A DNA stretch of 64,000 nucleotides from DATBSK01 sp964532485 (GCA_964532485.1 CAZHKE010000005.1:1-64000); one strand, 5' to 3'; shown: positions 7,388 through 15,901, counted from the first letter of the stretch. Notes: generated by a model from the letters alone, not told the origin. Program-made: numbers and translations.

Positions 7388-8218
7388 CTGCGAGTCGGAA
7401 TCCACCTCCCGCAGTACGGCCGGTCCGCGGGACCCGACGCGATCCAACGGGCCGCTCGGCACTCGGAGGATCTCGGGTTCTCCGACATCTGGGTGAGTGA
7501 CCACGTGGTCATGCCGGCCGACCAGGGGTATCCGTCGCCGTACCTCTTCGACCCCCTCGTGACCCTGACGTGGGGTGCAGCCGCCACCTCGCGTGTCGGC
7601 CTCGGCACGAGCGTGATGGTGCTGCCCATGCACCACCCCCTCTGGCTCGCCAACGCGTGCGCCAGCCTCGACGAGCTGAGCGGCGGCCGGGTGATCCTCG
7701 GTGCCGGGGTCGGGTGGTCGGCCGGCGAGTTCGCCGCGCTCGGTCAGTCGTTCGACGACCGCGGGCCGCGAACCGACGAGATCATCGACATCCTGCGCGT
7801 GTGCTGGACCGATGACCCGGTCGCGTTCGACGGCGAGCACTACACGTTCGCCGACCTGCGGCTCCTCCCGAAGCCCGCGCACCCGATCCCGATCTGGGTC
7901 GGCGGCGGCAGCGAGCGCGCGTACCGGCGCGGCGTCACGCGCGGCGACGGCTTCCAGCTGATCGGCCTCGATCCGCCGCAGGCTCGAGACGTCTGCGCGC
8001 GGCTGCGCCGTGACCGCCCCGAGGAGGCGTTCACGATCTCGTTGCGCACCGGCTGGGACCCACAGGGCATGGAGCCCGACACGATCCGTCGCGAGCTCGA
8101 CGAGTTCGCCGCTGCAGGCATCCAGCACGTGGTGTCGGCGCCCTGGCGATCGGGCATCGCTGACTGGCTGCGCTCGATGGACCAGCTCGCAGACCTGGTA
8201 GGACTGCACCCGGCCTAG
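7388..8218 (+). CDS. LLM-class F420-dependent oxidoreductase, apparent CTG start
   Basis: The 276-residue protein begins MRVGIHLPQYGR, exactly the N-terminus expected for this family, but the first codon is CTG. No ATG, GTG or TTG is in frame nearby. SDIWVSDHVV, RVGLGTSVMVLPMHHP and GGRVILGAGVGWSAGEF are diagnostic of the luciferase-like TIM barrel using F420. IWVGGGSERAYRR contacts the cofactor phosphate. Substrate is unknown. It is followed 26 nt later by an MFS exporter gene in the same direction, a likely operon. Confidence 0.88.
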   Translation: MRVGIHLPQYGRSAGPDAIQRAARHSEDLGFSDIWVSDHVVMPADQGYPSPYLFDPLVTLTWGAAATSRVGLGTSVMVLPMHHPLWLANACASLDELSGGRVILGAGVGWSAGEFAALGQSFDDRGPRTDEIIDILRVCWTDDPVAFDGEHYTFADLRLLPKPAHPIPIWVGGGSERAYRRGVTRGDGFQLIGLDPPQARDVCARLRRDRPEEAFTISLRTGWDPQGMEPDTIRRELDEFAAAGIQHVVSAPWRSGIADWLRSMDQLADLVGLHPA

Positions 8219-8244
8219 GCAGGCGGACGGGACAGGAGTCAGCC

Positions 8245-9684
8245 GTGACCGCACCGACATCGGGAGGCCTCGACCGCGGGACGAAGGTCGCGCTGGTCGC
8301 GATGAGCCTCGGCGTCTTCCTCATCGCGAACGACTTCACGGCACTCGCCGTCGCGATCCCCAACATCGAGCACGATCTCGACACGTCGCTGACGAGCGCG
8401 CAATGGGTGATCAACGCGTACGCCCTCGTCTTCGGCGTGCTCATCGTCACCGGTGGCCGATTCGCCGATCTCTTCGGACGCAAGCGCATCTTCATGATCG
8501 GCGCCGCACTCTTCGCCGCCTTCTCGCTCCTGAGCGGGCTCGCGCCCGACGTGCACCTCCTCATCGCCGGTCGGGCCCTGATGGGCGTCGGTGGCGCCAT
8601 GATGTGGCCGGCGATCCTGGGCATGGTCTACGCGCTGCTGCCGGACGACAAGGCCGGGCTCGCCGGCGGTCTCATCCTCGGCATCGCGGGTTTCGGGAAC
8701 GCGGTCGGGCCGATGCTCGGCGGCATCCTGACCGACGAGCTCAGCTGGCGCTGGGTCTTCTTCCTCAACGTGCCCGTGGCGCTCTTCGCGATGTGGGTCA
8801 CGCACCGCCACGTCGACGAGTCGCGCGCCGACTCGGACGTCCGGAAGGTCGACTACTTGGGGATCGCGCTGGTGTCGACCGGTGCGGTCGCGGTCCTGCT
8901 CGCGCTCGACGAGGGATCCTCGATCGGCTTCGGCGATCCGGAGATCCTGGGCCTCTTCGCGATCGCGATCGTCGCCTTCGTGGCCTTCTTCGTCACCGAG
9001 CGTCGACAGGGTGAGGCGGCGCTCGTGCCGAGCGACGTGCTGCGCAACCGGCTCTTCGCGGCCTGCGCCCTGACCGTGCTGATCATGTCGGCGATCTTCT
9101 TCGCCGCGCTGCTCTATCTCCCGCAGTTCTTCGAGAAGATCCTCGGCTACTCGGCGCTCCGCGCGGGGGTCGCGCTCGTGCCGATGATGGGGGTGTTCGC
9201 GGTGATGTCGTTCGTCGCGGGGCACCTGTACGACCGGCTGGGGTCCCGCATCGTGGTGTCGACGGGCGCCGCGGCGCTCGCGCTCGGGATGCTCATGCTC
9301 TCGCTGCTCGAGGAGGACTCGTCGTACTGGGCGCTCGTGCCCGCCATGATGGTGCTCGGAGCCGGCGTCGGGACCTTCTACTCGTCGGTCACGACCACGG
9401 CGGTGACGGCGCTCGATCCGTCGCGGTCGAGCCTGGCGGGCGGGATCGTCTACATGTGCCAGATCGGCGGCGGCGCCATCGGGCTCGGGCTCAACACCGC
9501 GATCGTGGCGTCCGCGTCCTCGCTCACCGGAGGGATCCAGGTCGCCTTCGCCATCGACGGCGTCCTGGCCCTGATCGGGCTCGGCATCATGCTCATCGTC
9601 GTGCCCGCTCGCGAGCGCTCGACCACCGCCACGCCCACGCGCGTTGCGCCACACCTCCGGCATCGTCACCGCGCCAACGCTTGA
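8245..9684 (+). CDS. MFS transporter, DHA2 (drug:H+ antiporter) family
   Basis: The 479-residue protein has about 14 hydrophobic segments. It carries MFS motif A (GRFADLFGRKR), motif B (RALMGVGGAMMWP) and motif C (GIAGFGNAVGPMLGG), the last being characteristic of exporters. It therefore sits in the inner membrane and probably exports a toxic or secondary compound using the proton gradient. The GTG start has a clear Shine-Dalgarno (AGGAG). It is probably co-transcribed with the LLM oxidoreductase just upstream. Confidence 0.92.
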   Translation: MTAPTSGGLDRGTKVALVAMSLGVFLIANDFTALAVAIPNIEHDLDTSLTSAQWVINAYALVFGVLIVTGGRFADLFGRKRIFMIGAALFAAFSLLSGLAPDVHLLIAGRALMGVGGAMMWPAILGMVYALLPDDKAGLAGGLILGIAGFGNAVGPMLGGILTDELSWRWVFFLNVPVALFAMWVTHRHVDESRADSDVRKVDYLGIALVSTGAVAVLLALDEGSSIGFGDPEILGLFAIAIVAFVAFFVTERRQGEAALVPSDVLRNRLFAACALTVLIMSAIFFAALLYLPQFFEKILGYSALRAGVALVPMMGVFAVMSFVAGHLYDRLGSRIVVSTGAAALALGMLMLSLLEEDSSYWALVPAMMVLGAGVGTFYSSVTTTAVTALDPSRSSLAGGIVYMCQIGGGAIGLGLNTAIVASASSLTGGIQVAFAIDGVLALIGLGIMLIVVPARERSTTATPTRVAPHLRHRHRANA

Positions 9685-9700
9685 GCGAGTCGCGCCCCGT

Positions 9701-9706
9701 TAGCAT
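9701..9706 (+). promoter_or_regulatory. Leaderless -10 (TAGCAT) for enoyl-CoA hydratase
   Basis: It lies 7 nt before the ATG at 9714, inside the 29-bp gap after the MFS gene. This implies the hydratase has its own promoter. Confidence 0.5.
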
Positions 9707-9713
9707 CGCCAGC

Positions 9714-10550
9714 ATGCCTGACTTCGAGACGCTCCTCTACGAGGAGGTCGACGGTGTCGCCTGGGTGACGCTCAACCGACCCGACGTCCTCAACGCGTTC
9801 AACCTCCAGATGCAGCACGAGCTCAAGTCGCTCTGGCGCGGTCTGCGCGCCAACGACGACGTGAGCTGCGTCGTGCTCACTGGCGCCGGCGACAAGGCGT
9901 TCTGCGTCGGGATCGACCGCCAGGAGACGATGGGCAGCTGGGACGAGTCCGAGGACGTCGGCGAGCGCAGCGCGACAACCGGCGAGCCGGCGGGCAGCAT
10001 CTGGCACTTCGACGACCCGGGCGAGAACATCGGGCCCAAGACCAACGATCTGTGGAAGCCGGTCATCGCTGCCGTCAACGGCATGGCGTGCGGTGGCGCG
10101 TACTACATGCTCGGCGAGGTCGAGTTCATCATCGCCGCCGACCACGCGACGTTCTTCGACCCGCACGTCACGTTCGGCATGACGGCGTGCTTCGAGTCGA
10201 TGCACATGCTCCAGAAGATGCCGTTCCACGAGATCATGCGCGGCGCGCTGCTCGGGTCGAGCGAGCGGATGTCGGCCGAGCGCGCCTACCAGATCGGGCT
10301 CGTGTCCGAAGTCGTGCCGCTCGGGGGGCTGCACGACGCCGCGGCCTGGGCCGCGGGGGAGATCGCCGCGTCGCCGCCGATCGCCGTCCAGGGCACGGTG
10401 CGGTCGCTCTGGGCGGCGCAGGAGATGCCGCGCGCGCACGCCCTCGACATGGGCAAGGTGATCATCCGCGCCGGCAGCGACCGCGACTCGCTCTATGCCG
10501 GGCAGCAGCGGTTCGCCAGCGGCGAGCGCAAGAAGCCCCGTGTGCGGTAG
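9714..10550 (+). CDS. Enoyl-CoA hydratase/isomerase family protein
   Basis: The 278-residue protein is a single crotonase-fold domain. VTLNRPDVLNAFN forms the CoA-binding start, KAFCVGIDRQE the first oxyanion loop and AAVNGMACGGAYYMLGEVEFIIAA the second oxyanion hole with the active-site loop. An acidic insert of about 45 residues (EDVGERS to GENIGP) precedes the second motif. The usual hydratase glutamate pair is not clear, so it may be an isomerase or other crotonase-type enzyme. The neighbour downstream is convergent. Confidence 0.88.
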   Translation: MPDFETLLYEEVDGVAWVTLNRPDVLNAFNLQMQHELKSLWRGLRANDDVSCVVLTGAGDKAFCVGIDRQETMGSWDESEDVGERSATTGEPAGSIWHFDDPGENIGPKTNDLWKPVIAAVNGMACGGAYYMLGEVEFIIAADHATFFDPHVTFGMTACFESMHMLQKMPFHEIMRGALLGSSERMSAERAYQIGLVSEVVPLGGLHDAAAWAAGEIAASPPIAVQGTVRSLWAAQEMPRAHALDMGKVIIRAGSDRDSLYAGQQRFASGERKKPRVR

Positions 10551-10569
10551 CAGCTCGAGGCCTCGAAGG

Positions 10570-11367
10570 TCACTGCCGGAGCAGCGACAGCAGCCGGAGG
10601 ATCTCCAAGTAGAGCCACACGAGCGTCACCATCAGACCGAACGCTCCGTACCACTCCATGAACTTCGGTGACCCGGCGACCGACGCCCGCCGGATGAACT
10701 CGTAGTCGAGGAACAGGTTCAGCGCCGCAACCGCGCAGATGACGACGCTGATGCCGATCCCGAGCGGGGTCGGGTCGTTCCAGAACGTGATGTCGGCTCC
10801 GAACAACGTCGCGATCCACGTGATCGCGTACATCACGAAGATGCCGAACGTCGCGCCGACCACGACGGCGATGAACTTGTTGCTGACCTTCACCGCGCCG
10901 GTCACGTAGAGGATGAGCGTCACGAAGAAAACCGCGACCGTCGCGAGCACCGCCTGTAGCACGATGCCGTCCCAGTACGTCTCGAAGACCTTCGAGATGA
11001 CGCCGAGGAAGACACCCTCGAGCACCGCGTAGACGGGCGCGAGGAACGGCGTTGCCTTTGGCACGAAGGCGCAGACCATCGCGACCGCGAACGCGGCGAT
11101 CAGCACGACCCACGACCAGCCCGGGAAGTCGATCTGGTTCGGGCCCGATGCTTCGACCTGGCTCCAGCCGAACGCACCACCTGCCAGCACGAGCAGGAAC
11201 AGCGCGAACGCACGCGCGAACGTCCCGTTGGCGGTCATCACGCGCTCGGCGCGTGCTGCTGTCGGCGGTGCCTGCCCTGTCATCACCGCGTCCGGTGCGG
11301 CCCAGCCGGGCGAGCCTTCGTCGAGCGCTCGCTCGAAGCCCTTCTCGCTCAGGACCGGGTTGGCCAT
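10570..11367 (-). CDS. Bax inhibitor-1/YccA family membrane protein
   Basis: The 265-residue protein has a 45-residue polar N-terminus with NPVLSEKGFERAL, then seven predicted transmembrane segments ending in YLEILRLLSLLRQ. These are characteristic of the BI-1/YccA family, whose members are pH-sensitive calcium leak channels or modulators of membrane proteases. Start ATG at 11367 has a Shine-Dalgarno (GAGAGGAG). It is close to the SHOCT membrane protein at 11453 but has its own ribosome site. Confidence 0.92.
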   Translation of the reverse strand: MANPVLSEKGFERALDEGSPGWAAPDAVMTGQAPPTAARAERVMTANGTFARAFALFLLVLAGGAFGWSQVEASGPNQIDFPGWSWVVLIAAFAVAMVCAFVPKATPFLAPVYAVLEGVFLGVISKVFETYWDGIVLQAVLATVAVFFVTLILYVTGAVKVSNKFIAVVVGATFGIFVMYAITWIATLFGADITFWNDPTPLGIGISVVICAVAALNLFLDYEFIRRASVAGSPKFMEWYGAFGLMVTLVWLYLEILRLLSLLRQ

Positions 11368-11452
11368 CGTCGACTCCTCTCGGACCCGGGTACGCCCGGC
11401 AGGCTAGGTCGGTGGCGCCGAGGTCCGGGAACGGCCGCGACGAGCGCAGGCG

Positions 11453-11830
11453 TCAGATCAGCCGAGCCTTCGCCTGCTCGAACTCCGCGTCGCTCAGCTT
11501 GCCGGAGTCGTGGAGCGCGGAGAGCTTCTGGAGCTCGTCGCCCACGTTCACACCGAGCTGCTTGCGCGCCGACGCCATGTCGTCCTTGGCCCACTTCTCG
11601 TGGTCCTCGGCCCAGCTGTGGCCCCGGGAGATGAGGTAGATGAGGATCCCGAGGAACGGCAGCAGGATGATCACGATCACCCAGGCGGCCTTGGCCCAGC
11701 CGTTCAGCTTGCGGCGGAACAGGTCGGCGAAGACGGTGATCAGCAGCCAGAAGAAGATGACCAGGAAGAAGATGTAGAGGATCGAGACGAGGAGCTCACC
11801 GAAGCTCACGTCTGCCAGCACTGCGTTCAA
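11453..11830 (-). CDS. Small membrane protein with PLDc_N-like segment and SHOCT domain
   Basis: The 125-residue protein has two membrane spans (about residues 12-38 and 45-68). Between and after these it reads AAWVIVIILLPFLGILIYL, typical of the phospholipase D N-terminal membrane family. A C-terminal SHOCT motif (LQKLSALHDSGKLSDAEFEQ) follows. Such proteins are widespread in actinobacteria and usually anchored partners of unknown role. The start is TTG, chosen because AAAGGA lies 7 nt upstream and the product begins MNAVLADVS. Confidence 0.88.
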   Translation of the reverse strand: MNAVLADVSFGELLVSILYIFFLVIFFWLLITVFADLFRRKLNGWAKAAWVIVIILLPFLGILIYLISRGHSWAEDHEKWAKDDMASARKQLGVNVGDELQKLSALHDSGKLSDAEFEQAKARLI

Positions 11831-11908
11831 GATGCATCCTTTCGAAGCGTCGACGCTGAGACTAGGCGGTCATCCCGCGACTCGGCGGAGTCGGGCGACA
11901 TCGCCGCA

Positions 11909-12508
11909 TCATCGCATCCCGACGCGGAGGCTGACGCTGATGCGCGGCCCGCACGCCGCCACCTTCGGGACGCCGTGCTCCCAGTCGCAGTGGGTGCGTC
12001 CCCGCATGACGAGCAGGTCGCCCGAGCCGGGTCGCACGTCGGTGGACGGGCCCCCACCGAAGGGCCGGAGGAGGAACGGGCGCAGGGCGCCCAGCGTGAG
12101 GATCGCGATGAGGCACCGGCCCTCGTGTCGAAGCTCGCGGTCGCGGTGGAACGCGACGCTGTCGTGGCCATCTCGGTAGTAGTTGAGGAACGGGCTGGCG
12201 AACCGCGCGTCGTAGCGGCGGTCGAGCGCGGCGTGGACCTCGTCGAGCACCGGATGCGGCGGCCCGCTCGCGCCGTACGCGCACGTGAGTCGCGGCTCGT
12301 CGACCATTCGTTCGTACATCCGGCGTCGCCGGTGACACCACGGCACCGTCGAGACGAGCTGCTCGAAGAGCGAGTCCGCGCCGGCCAGCCAGCCTCGGCA
12401 CACGTCGATCCACGACCGGGCGTCGAGCTCGACGCGCTCGAACGCGCGGCCGTGAGCGAGGCGGGGCTCGCCGTCGCCGAGCAGCGTCCCCTGCAGGACC
12501 GTGGCCAC
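11909..12508 (-). CDS. AlkB-like 2-oxoglutarate/Fe(II)-dependent dioxygenase
   Basis: The 199-residue protein has the AlkB jelly-roll signature: LNYYRDG, then iron ligands H121 and D123 in FHRDRE and H178 in WEHGVP, with R189 and R195 in RISVSLR for 2-oxoglutarate. AlkB enzymes oxidatively remove alkyl groups from bases in DNA or RNA. The GTG start at 12508 is chosen over the ATG at 12529. TACCCT lies 7 nt before the GTG and a LexA box touches that hexamer, so the ATG would fall inside the operator. It is divergent from the DUF222-HNH gene and probably SOS-inducible. Confidence 0.9.
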   Translation of the reverse strand: MATVLQGTLLGDGEPRLAHGRAFERVELDARSWIDVCRGWLAGADSLFEQLVSTVPWCHRRRRMYERMVDEPRLTCAYGASGPPHPVLDEVHAALDRRYDARFASPFLNYYRDGHDSVAFHRDRELRHEGRCLIAILTLGALRPFLLRPFGGGPSTDVRPGSGDLLVMRGRTHCDWEHGVPKVAACGPRISVSLRVGMR

Positions 12509-12515
12509 GCCGCCA

Positions 12516-12521
12516 AGGGTA
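12516..12521 (-). promoter_or_regulatory. Leaderless -10 (TACCCT) for the AlkB-like gene
   Basis: The hexamer is 7 nt before the GTG at 12508 and abuts the LexA box at 12522-12537 without a gap. Confidence 0.6.
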
Positions 12522-12537
12522 TCGAACATGTGTTCGG
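12522..12537 (-). promoter_or_regulatory. LexA (SOS) box of the AlkB-like gene
   Basis: CGAAC-ATGT-GTTCG is a perfect 5-4-5 inverted repeat matching the Gram-positive/actinobacterial SOS consensus (CGAAC, RNRY, GTTYG). On the minus strand it runs straight into the -10, so bound LexA would block RNA polymerase. Confidence 0.8.
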
Positions 12538-12586
12538 CTCGGCGAGCGTCACGTCGCCGAGGGCCCGGTGTCGTCCCGGTTGATGG

Positions 12587-12602
12587 TCGAACATACGTTC
12601 GA
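12587..12602 (+). promoter_or_regulatory. LexA (SOS) box of the DUF222-HNH gene
   Basis: TCGAAC-ATAC-GTTCGA has perfect 6-4-6 arms and matches the mycobacterial SOS consensus. It abuts the -10 TAGCGT exactly as the other box abuts its own -10. The two sites share the layout CGAACA-n-A-n-GTTCGATA. Confidence 0.85.
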
Positions 12603-12608
12603 TAGCGT
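12603..12608 (+). promoter_or_regulatory. -10 (TAGCGT) for the DUF222-HNH gene
   Basis: It follows the LexA box directly. Transcription would begin near 12615, giving a leader of about 70 nt that carries the strong Shine-Dalgarno run GGGAGGGAGG at 12671-12680. Confidence 0.6.
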
Positions 12609-12686
12609 GAGCGGCAGCACTTCCCCCGTGTCGAGCCGTCGGTCCGGTCTCCGGCCGGGCCACGAGCTCCGGGAGGGAGGTGTCTG

Positions 12687-13796
12687 ATGGGCGAGACGCT
12701 CGACGAGCTGCGGACGTGGCCGAACGAGCGGCTGCTGGCTGCCCGTGATGCCGCGGTCGTGGCTGAGCGGCGCGCTCGGCTGGCGCGCATGGACATCGAC
12801 CGGGTCCTCGACGAGCGGGGCGCGACGGGCGGACGCGACGCGAGCGAGTGGGTGCAAGCCCGCGACCAGGTCTCCCCGCAGACCGCGCGCGGCGAGGTCG
12901 AGGTGTCCCGGGCCCTGGAGTCGCTCCCGGCGATTCGAGCCTCGGCCGAGGACGGGAAGCTCTCGATGGACCAGCTCGAGTCGGTGGTCCAGCTGGCGAC
13001 CCCCGAGACGGATGCCGAGTGGGCCACGCGCGCGGAGCGCACCGCGCCGAGCGAGCTGCACCGACTGGTGCGCAAGCAGCGGGTGGTGACGCCGGCGGAG
13101 ATGCAGGCCCGGAGAGACGCGCGGGCGTTGCGGTGGTGGCGCACGGCCGACGGCTCGGGGCTTCGCCTCTCGGGGGAGATCTTCGACGTCGACGCCGCGT
13201 TCGTGGAGGCGGTGTTCGAGCACGAGATCGAGACCATGAAGCCGGCCAAGGGTCGGCCCTGGGCGCCGCGGGGCCGCCGGGGCGCGGATGCGCTGACCGC
13301 GATCTGCCGGCGGGCCAGCCGGACGGGTGCGGCCGATGGCGGTACGAAGCGGGCCTGGCGCCCGGCCGTGGTCGTGCACGTGGGCTCCGACGCCCAGCCC
13401 ACCGTCAACGGGATGCCGATCGCAGTGGAGACCGTCGGGCAGCTCATCGGCGATGGTGCGCGGGTGCGGGAGGTCCGCGATGACGACACCCTTGCCCCGA
13501 CGAGTGGCGATCGGATTCCCGCCAAGCTGCGTGAGTACCTGAAGGGCCGCGACGCGACCTGCCGGGCGCCGGGATGTGGGCGTGCGTTCGGCCTCGACGC
13601 GCACCATCTGGTGCCGCGCTGTCGCGGCGGGCGCACCGACAAGCACAACGTCGTGCTCGTGTGCACCAGCCACCACCGCAACCTCGTCCCCCACGGGCCG
13701 TGGGTCCTCGACGGCGACCCCGAACGACTCGACGGCCTCATCCTGGAGCGCACCGACGACCACAGCGCCCACGCCCGGGCCGGGCCCGCGGCATGA
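12687..13796 (+). CDS. DUF222 and HNH-endonuclease domain protein (13E12 repeat family)
   Basis: The 369-residue protein has an N-terminal DUF222 region, helical and charge-rich (about residues 5-230), and a C-terminal HNH nuclease domain. In the latter the zinc cysteines are C292, C297 and C326 and the active-site residues are H306/H307, N321 and H330. These proteins occur in many copies in actinobacteria. Their role is unknown, though the HNH domain suggests DNA cleavage. The start has one of the best ribosome sites in the window. The LexA box upstream says it is expressed on DNA damage. Several 13E12 members in Mycobacterium tuberculosis are likewise preceded by SOS boxes (established knowledge). 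Confidence 0.93.
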   Translation: MGETLDELRTWPNERLLAARDAAVVAERRARLARMDIDRVLDERGATGGRDASEWVQARDQVSPQTARGEVEVSRALESLPAIRASAEDGKLSMDQLESVVQLATPETDAEWATRAERTAPSELHRLVRKQRVVTPAEMQARRDARALRWWRTADGSGLRLSGEIFDVDAAFVEAVFEHEIETMKPAKGRPWAPRGRRGADALTAICRRASRTGAADGGTKRAWRPAVVVHVGSDAQPTVNGMPIAVETVGQLIGDGARVREVRDDDTLAPTSGDRIPAKLREYLKGRDATCRAPGCGRAFGLDAHHLVPRCRGGRTDKHNVVLVCTSHHRNLVPHGPWVLDGDPERLDGLILERTDDHSAHARAGPAA

Positions 13797-13810
13797 GCCG
13801 AATCGCGCGT

Positions 13811-13840
13811 GATGGTCGCCGATGGTCGCCGATGGTCGTC
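13811..13840. repeat. Three tandem copies of a 10-bp unit
   Basis: GATGGTCGCC occurs twice and GATGGTCGTC once, head to tail, in the 65-bp gap between two convergent genes. It shows no hairpin potential and is probably a slippage product. Confidence 0.6.
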
Positions 13841-13861
13841 AGCGACGCACTGCGCCCCAGG

Positions 13862-14614
13862 TCAGCTCGTGGCTCCGTCGGTGTCGGCACCCTCGGGCGA
13901 GCCGGGGGCGCGGTCTGGGACCGTGGCGTCGCCGATCGGCGCCTTCCGTCGGAAGCCGAAGCTCGCGACGAGCGAGGCGACGATCGTGACGAGGAACACC
14001 TGGCCGATGAGCGCCTCGAGCGTGACGAGCGCCTTGCCGACCGCCGTCAGCGGCGTCAGATCGCCGAACCCGGTCGTGGTGAGGACGATGAAGCTGAAGT
14101 AGAGGTAGTCGATGCGCTCGTACGGGCCCGACTGCGCGAAGAAGTTCTCGGAGCCGACCTGCTGGAGCAGCGCGTAGATCGCACCGAAGGCGATGCCGAT
14201 CAACAGGTACGAGCAGATCGCACCGAGGATCGTCTCGAGGTCGACGGAGGGGTGCCGCAGGATCCGAGCCAGGATCACGATCGGTGAGGCGATGAGGAAG
14301 CCGATCCAGAGCGAGGTGAGCCCGGTGACGCCCTCGCTGTCGGCGATCGCCTGCACGATGTTGATCGAGACGGTGATCGCCGCCAGCACGCAGGTGACGC
14401 GCATCCACCGGCCGCGCACGTGCGAGGTGTGCAGCGTCAGGAGCAGCACGCCGGCGAACGCCACCGCGAGCGCGACCTTGGCCCAATGCGACTCCCCCAC
14501 GAACGCGAACAGGAAGTACGTCGCGACGATGAGGATGAGCAGCAGCCCGTAGGTGTCCCCCTCCTCGAGGCGCTCGCGGAAGCTCCGTCGCGGCTTGGCG
14601 GTCTTCGCTCCCAC
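13862..14614 (-). CDS. Potassium-channel-like two-pore-helix membrane protein
   Basis: The 250-residue protein has about six hydrophobic segments. Its pore signature TTTGFGD at about residue 185 matches the potassium selectivity filter (T-x-G-F/Y-G-D), and it ends in a short cytoplasmic tail without a RCK domain. It probably conducts potassium or a similar cation across the inner membrane. The GTG start is 3 nt after the stop of the upstream membrane-protein gene, so the two form an operon. Confidence 0.86.
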   Translation of the reverse strand: MGAKTAKPRRSFRERLEEGDTYGLLLILIVATYFLFAFVGESHWAKVALAVAFAGVLLLTLHTSHVRGRWMRVTCVLAAITVSINIVQAIADSEGVTGLTSLWIGFLIASPIVILARILRHPSVDLETILGAICSYLLIGIAFGAIYALLQQVGSENFFAQSGPYERIDYLYFSFIVLTTTGFGDLTPLTAVGKALVTLEALIGQVFLVTIVASLVASFGFRRKAPIGDATVPDRAPGSPEGADTDGATS

Positions 14615-14617
14615 CTG

Positions 14618-15901
14618 TCAGTCGGACCGCTTCGACGTCGACGCCTTCATCGGGGCTTGACGAGCGGGCGTCGACGAGCCCGGTCCGTCGCCGTCGCCGC
14701 CCTGGGGGACACCCCGGGCGAGGAACTCCACGAGCAGCAGCAACAGCACGACGATCAGCGCGATGACGAGCACCGCGAGCGGCGTGACTCGGTCGAGCAC
14801 CACGAGGATGACCAGCGCGACCCCGATGACGGCGACGCGCAGCGGGTTGCGATAGCGCGCCACGAAGCGGCCGAGCGACGACGGCTCCACTGCCGACGCT
14901 CCCCGGCCTTCGGCCAGGCCCTTGAACCCGTCGCGGATCCTGGTCGCGGTGCGGCCCGGTCCGGCGAGCCACGCACCGATCGCGACGACCACCCCGACCG
15001 CGAAGGCCGTGCGCGCCGAGAGCCTGAGGAACTCGAGGATCTGGTTGTAGGCCGCTTCGGCCGCGTCACGGTTCGCGCCGTTCGTGACCGCGTCGAGGTA
15101 GAAGGTCCGGCCCACGTTGAAGAGGACGAGCACGAGCGCCATCCCGACCGCGATCCAGATGCCGGTGCGCAGGATCGTCCGGCGGCGGTTCGGCGAGACC
15201 GCGATCGCGATCGCGAGGAGGACGACGAGGAGGATCGGCAGCCAGAGGGCGACGTCGTCGAGCAGGCTGACTCCGCCCTGGACCTTGGTGAGATCCTCCG
15301 ACTGGAACAGCACGAGCTGGTTGTTGACCCGCTCCCCGCCGCTGTCGCTGAAGACGTCGACCCCGAGCTTCGAGAGCTCCTTGCGAACGGTCTCGACGAC
15401 CGGGCCGAGCCGGACCACGACCTCCCCGTTCTTGGTGGAGACGCGGTCGCCTCCCTCGCCGGTGAGCACGGCGACGACCTGCGTGTGGGCGAGGCGGTTC
15501 GCGTCGTCCCAGAGCTGCTGGAAGCGGTCCGACTCCATGAGACGCAGGGTGGCGTCCCGAGCGAAGTTCTCGATGCCCTTCGCCACGAACGGCGCGACGA
15601 ACGCAGCCTTCTCGGGCAGCGCATCCTTGATCTGACCCTCGAGGTCGACGTTCGTCTGCAGGGTCTGCACGACCTGGTTGGCCACCGCGTCCTGGATCGC
15701 GGAGTCCTGCGCGAGCGGACCGACCGTGTCGACGTACTGGTCGGTGTTCAGCAGCGTGTTGCGCGTCCAGACCGCGAGGAGCGACACCGGTGCGAGCACG
15801 CACACGATCACCACGAGCACCCCGCACGTGATCCGGCGCCATCGTGGGACCGAGCTCGTGCCGGTGTCGGTCCGGGTGGCGTCTGCAGCGGTGCTCGTCA
15901 T
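14618..15901 (-). CDS. Integral membrane protein with large extracytoplasmic domain
   Basis: The 427-residue protein has a first membrane span at about 27-47. A helical extracytoplasmic region of about 165 residues follows (NTDQYVDTVGPLAQD onward). At least four further spans come next, then a polar tail rich in Gly, Pro and Ser. This plan is common in actinobacterial 'integral membrane proteins' of unknown role. CAGGAT 7 nt before the ATG at 15901 selects this start over one 9 nt upstream. It is first in an operon with the channel-like gene. Confidence 0.82.
   Translation of the reverse strand: MTSTAADATRTDTGTSSVPRWRRITCGVLVVIVCVLAPVSLLAVWTRNTLLNTDQYVDTVGPLAQDSAIQDAVANQVVQTLQTNVDLEGQIKDALPEKAAFVAPFVAKGIENFARDATLRLMESDRFQQLWDDANRLAHTQVVAVLTGEGGDRVSTKNGEVVVRLGPVVETVRKELSKLGVDVFSDSGGERVNNQLVLFQSEDLTKVQGGVSLLDDVALWLPILLVVLLAIAIAVSPNRRRTILRTGIWIAVGMALVLVLFNVGRTFYLDAVTNGANRDAAEAAYNQILEFLRLSARTAFAVGVVVAIGAWLAGPGRTATRIRDGFKGLAEGRGASAVEPSSLGRFVARYRNPLRVAVIGVALVILVVLDRVTPLAVLVIALIVVLLLLLVEFLARGVPQGGDGDGPGSSTPARQAPMKASTSKRSD

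Noticed and set aside
8239..9669. 476-residue minus-strand ORF opposite the MFS transporter
   Set aside because: Its composition (Arg, His, Glu, Asp rich) is the antisense image of a membrane protein, and no family is recognisable.
10556..10567. TCGAGGCCTCGA palindrome between convergent genes as a terminator
   Set aside because: The arms are only 6 bp with no loop and no T-run. I found no convincing intrinsic terminator in any convergent gap, most of which are under 70 bp.
12527..12529. ATG at 12529 as the AlkB-like start
   Set aside because: It would place the LexA box and the -10 inside the coding region. GTG 12508 fits the leaderless rule and the operator position.
13811..13840. Triple 10-bp repeat as a CRISPR or regulatory array
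   Set aside because: The units are only 10 bp, directly abutting and without spacers. It lies between gene ends and is best seen as local slippage.
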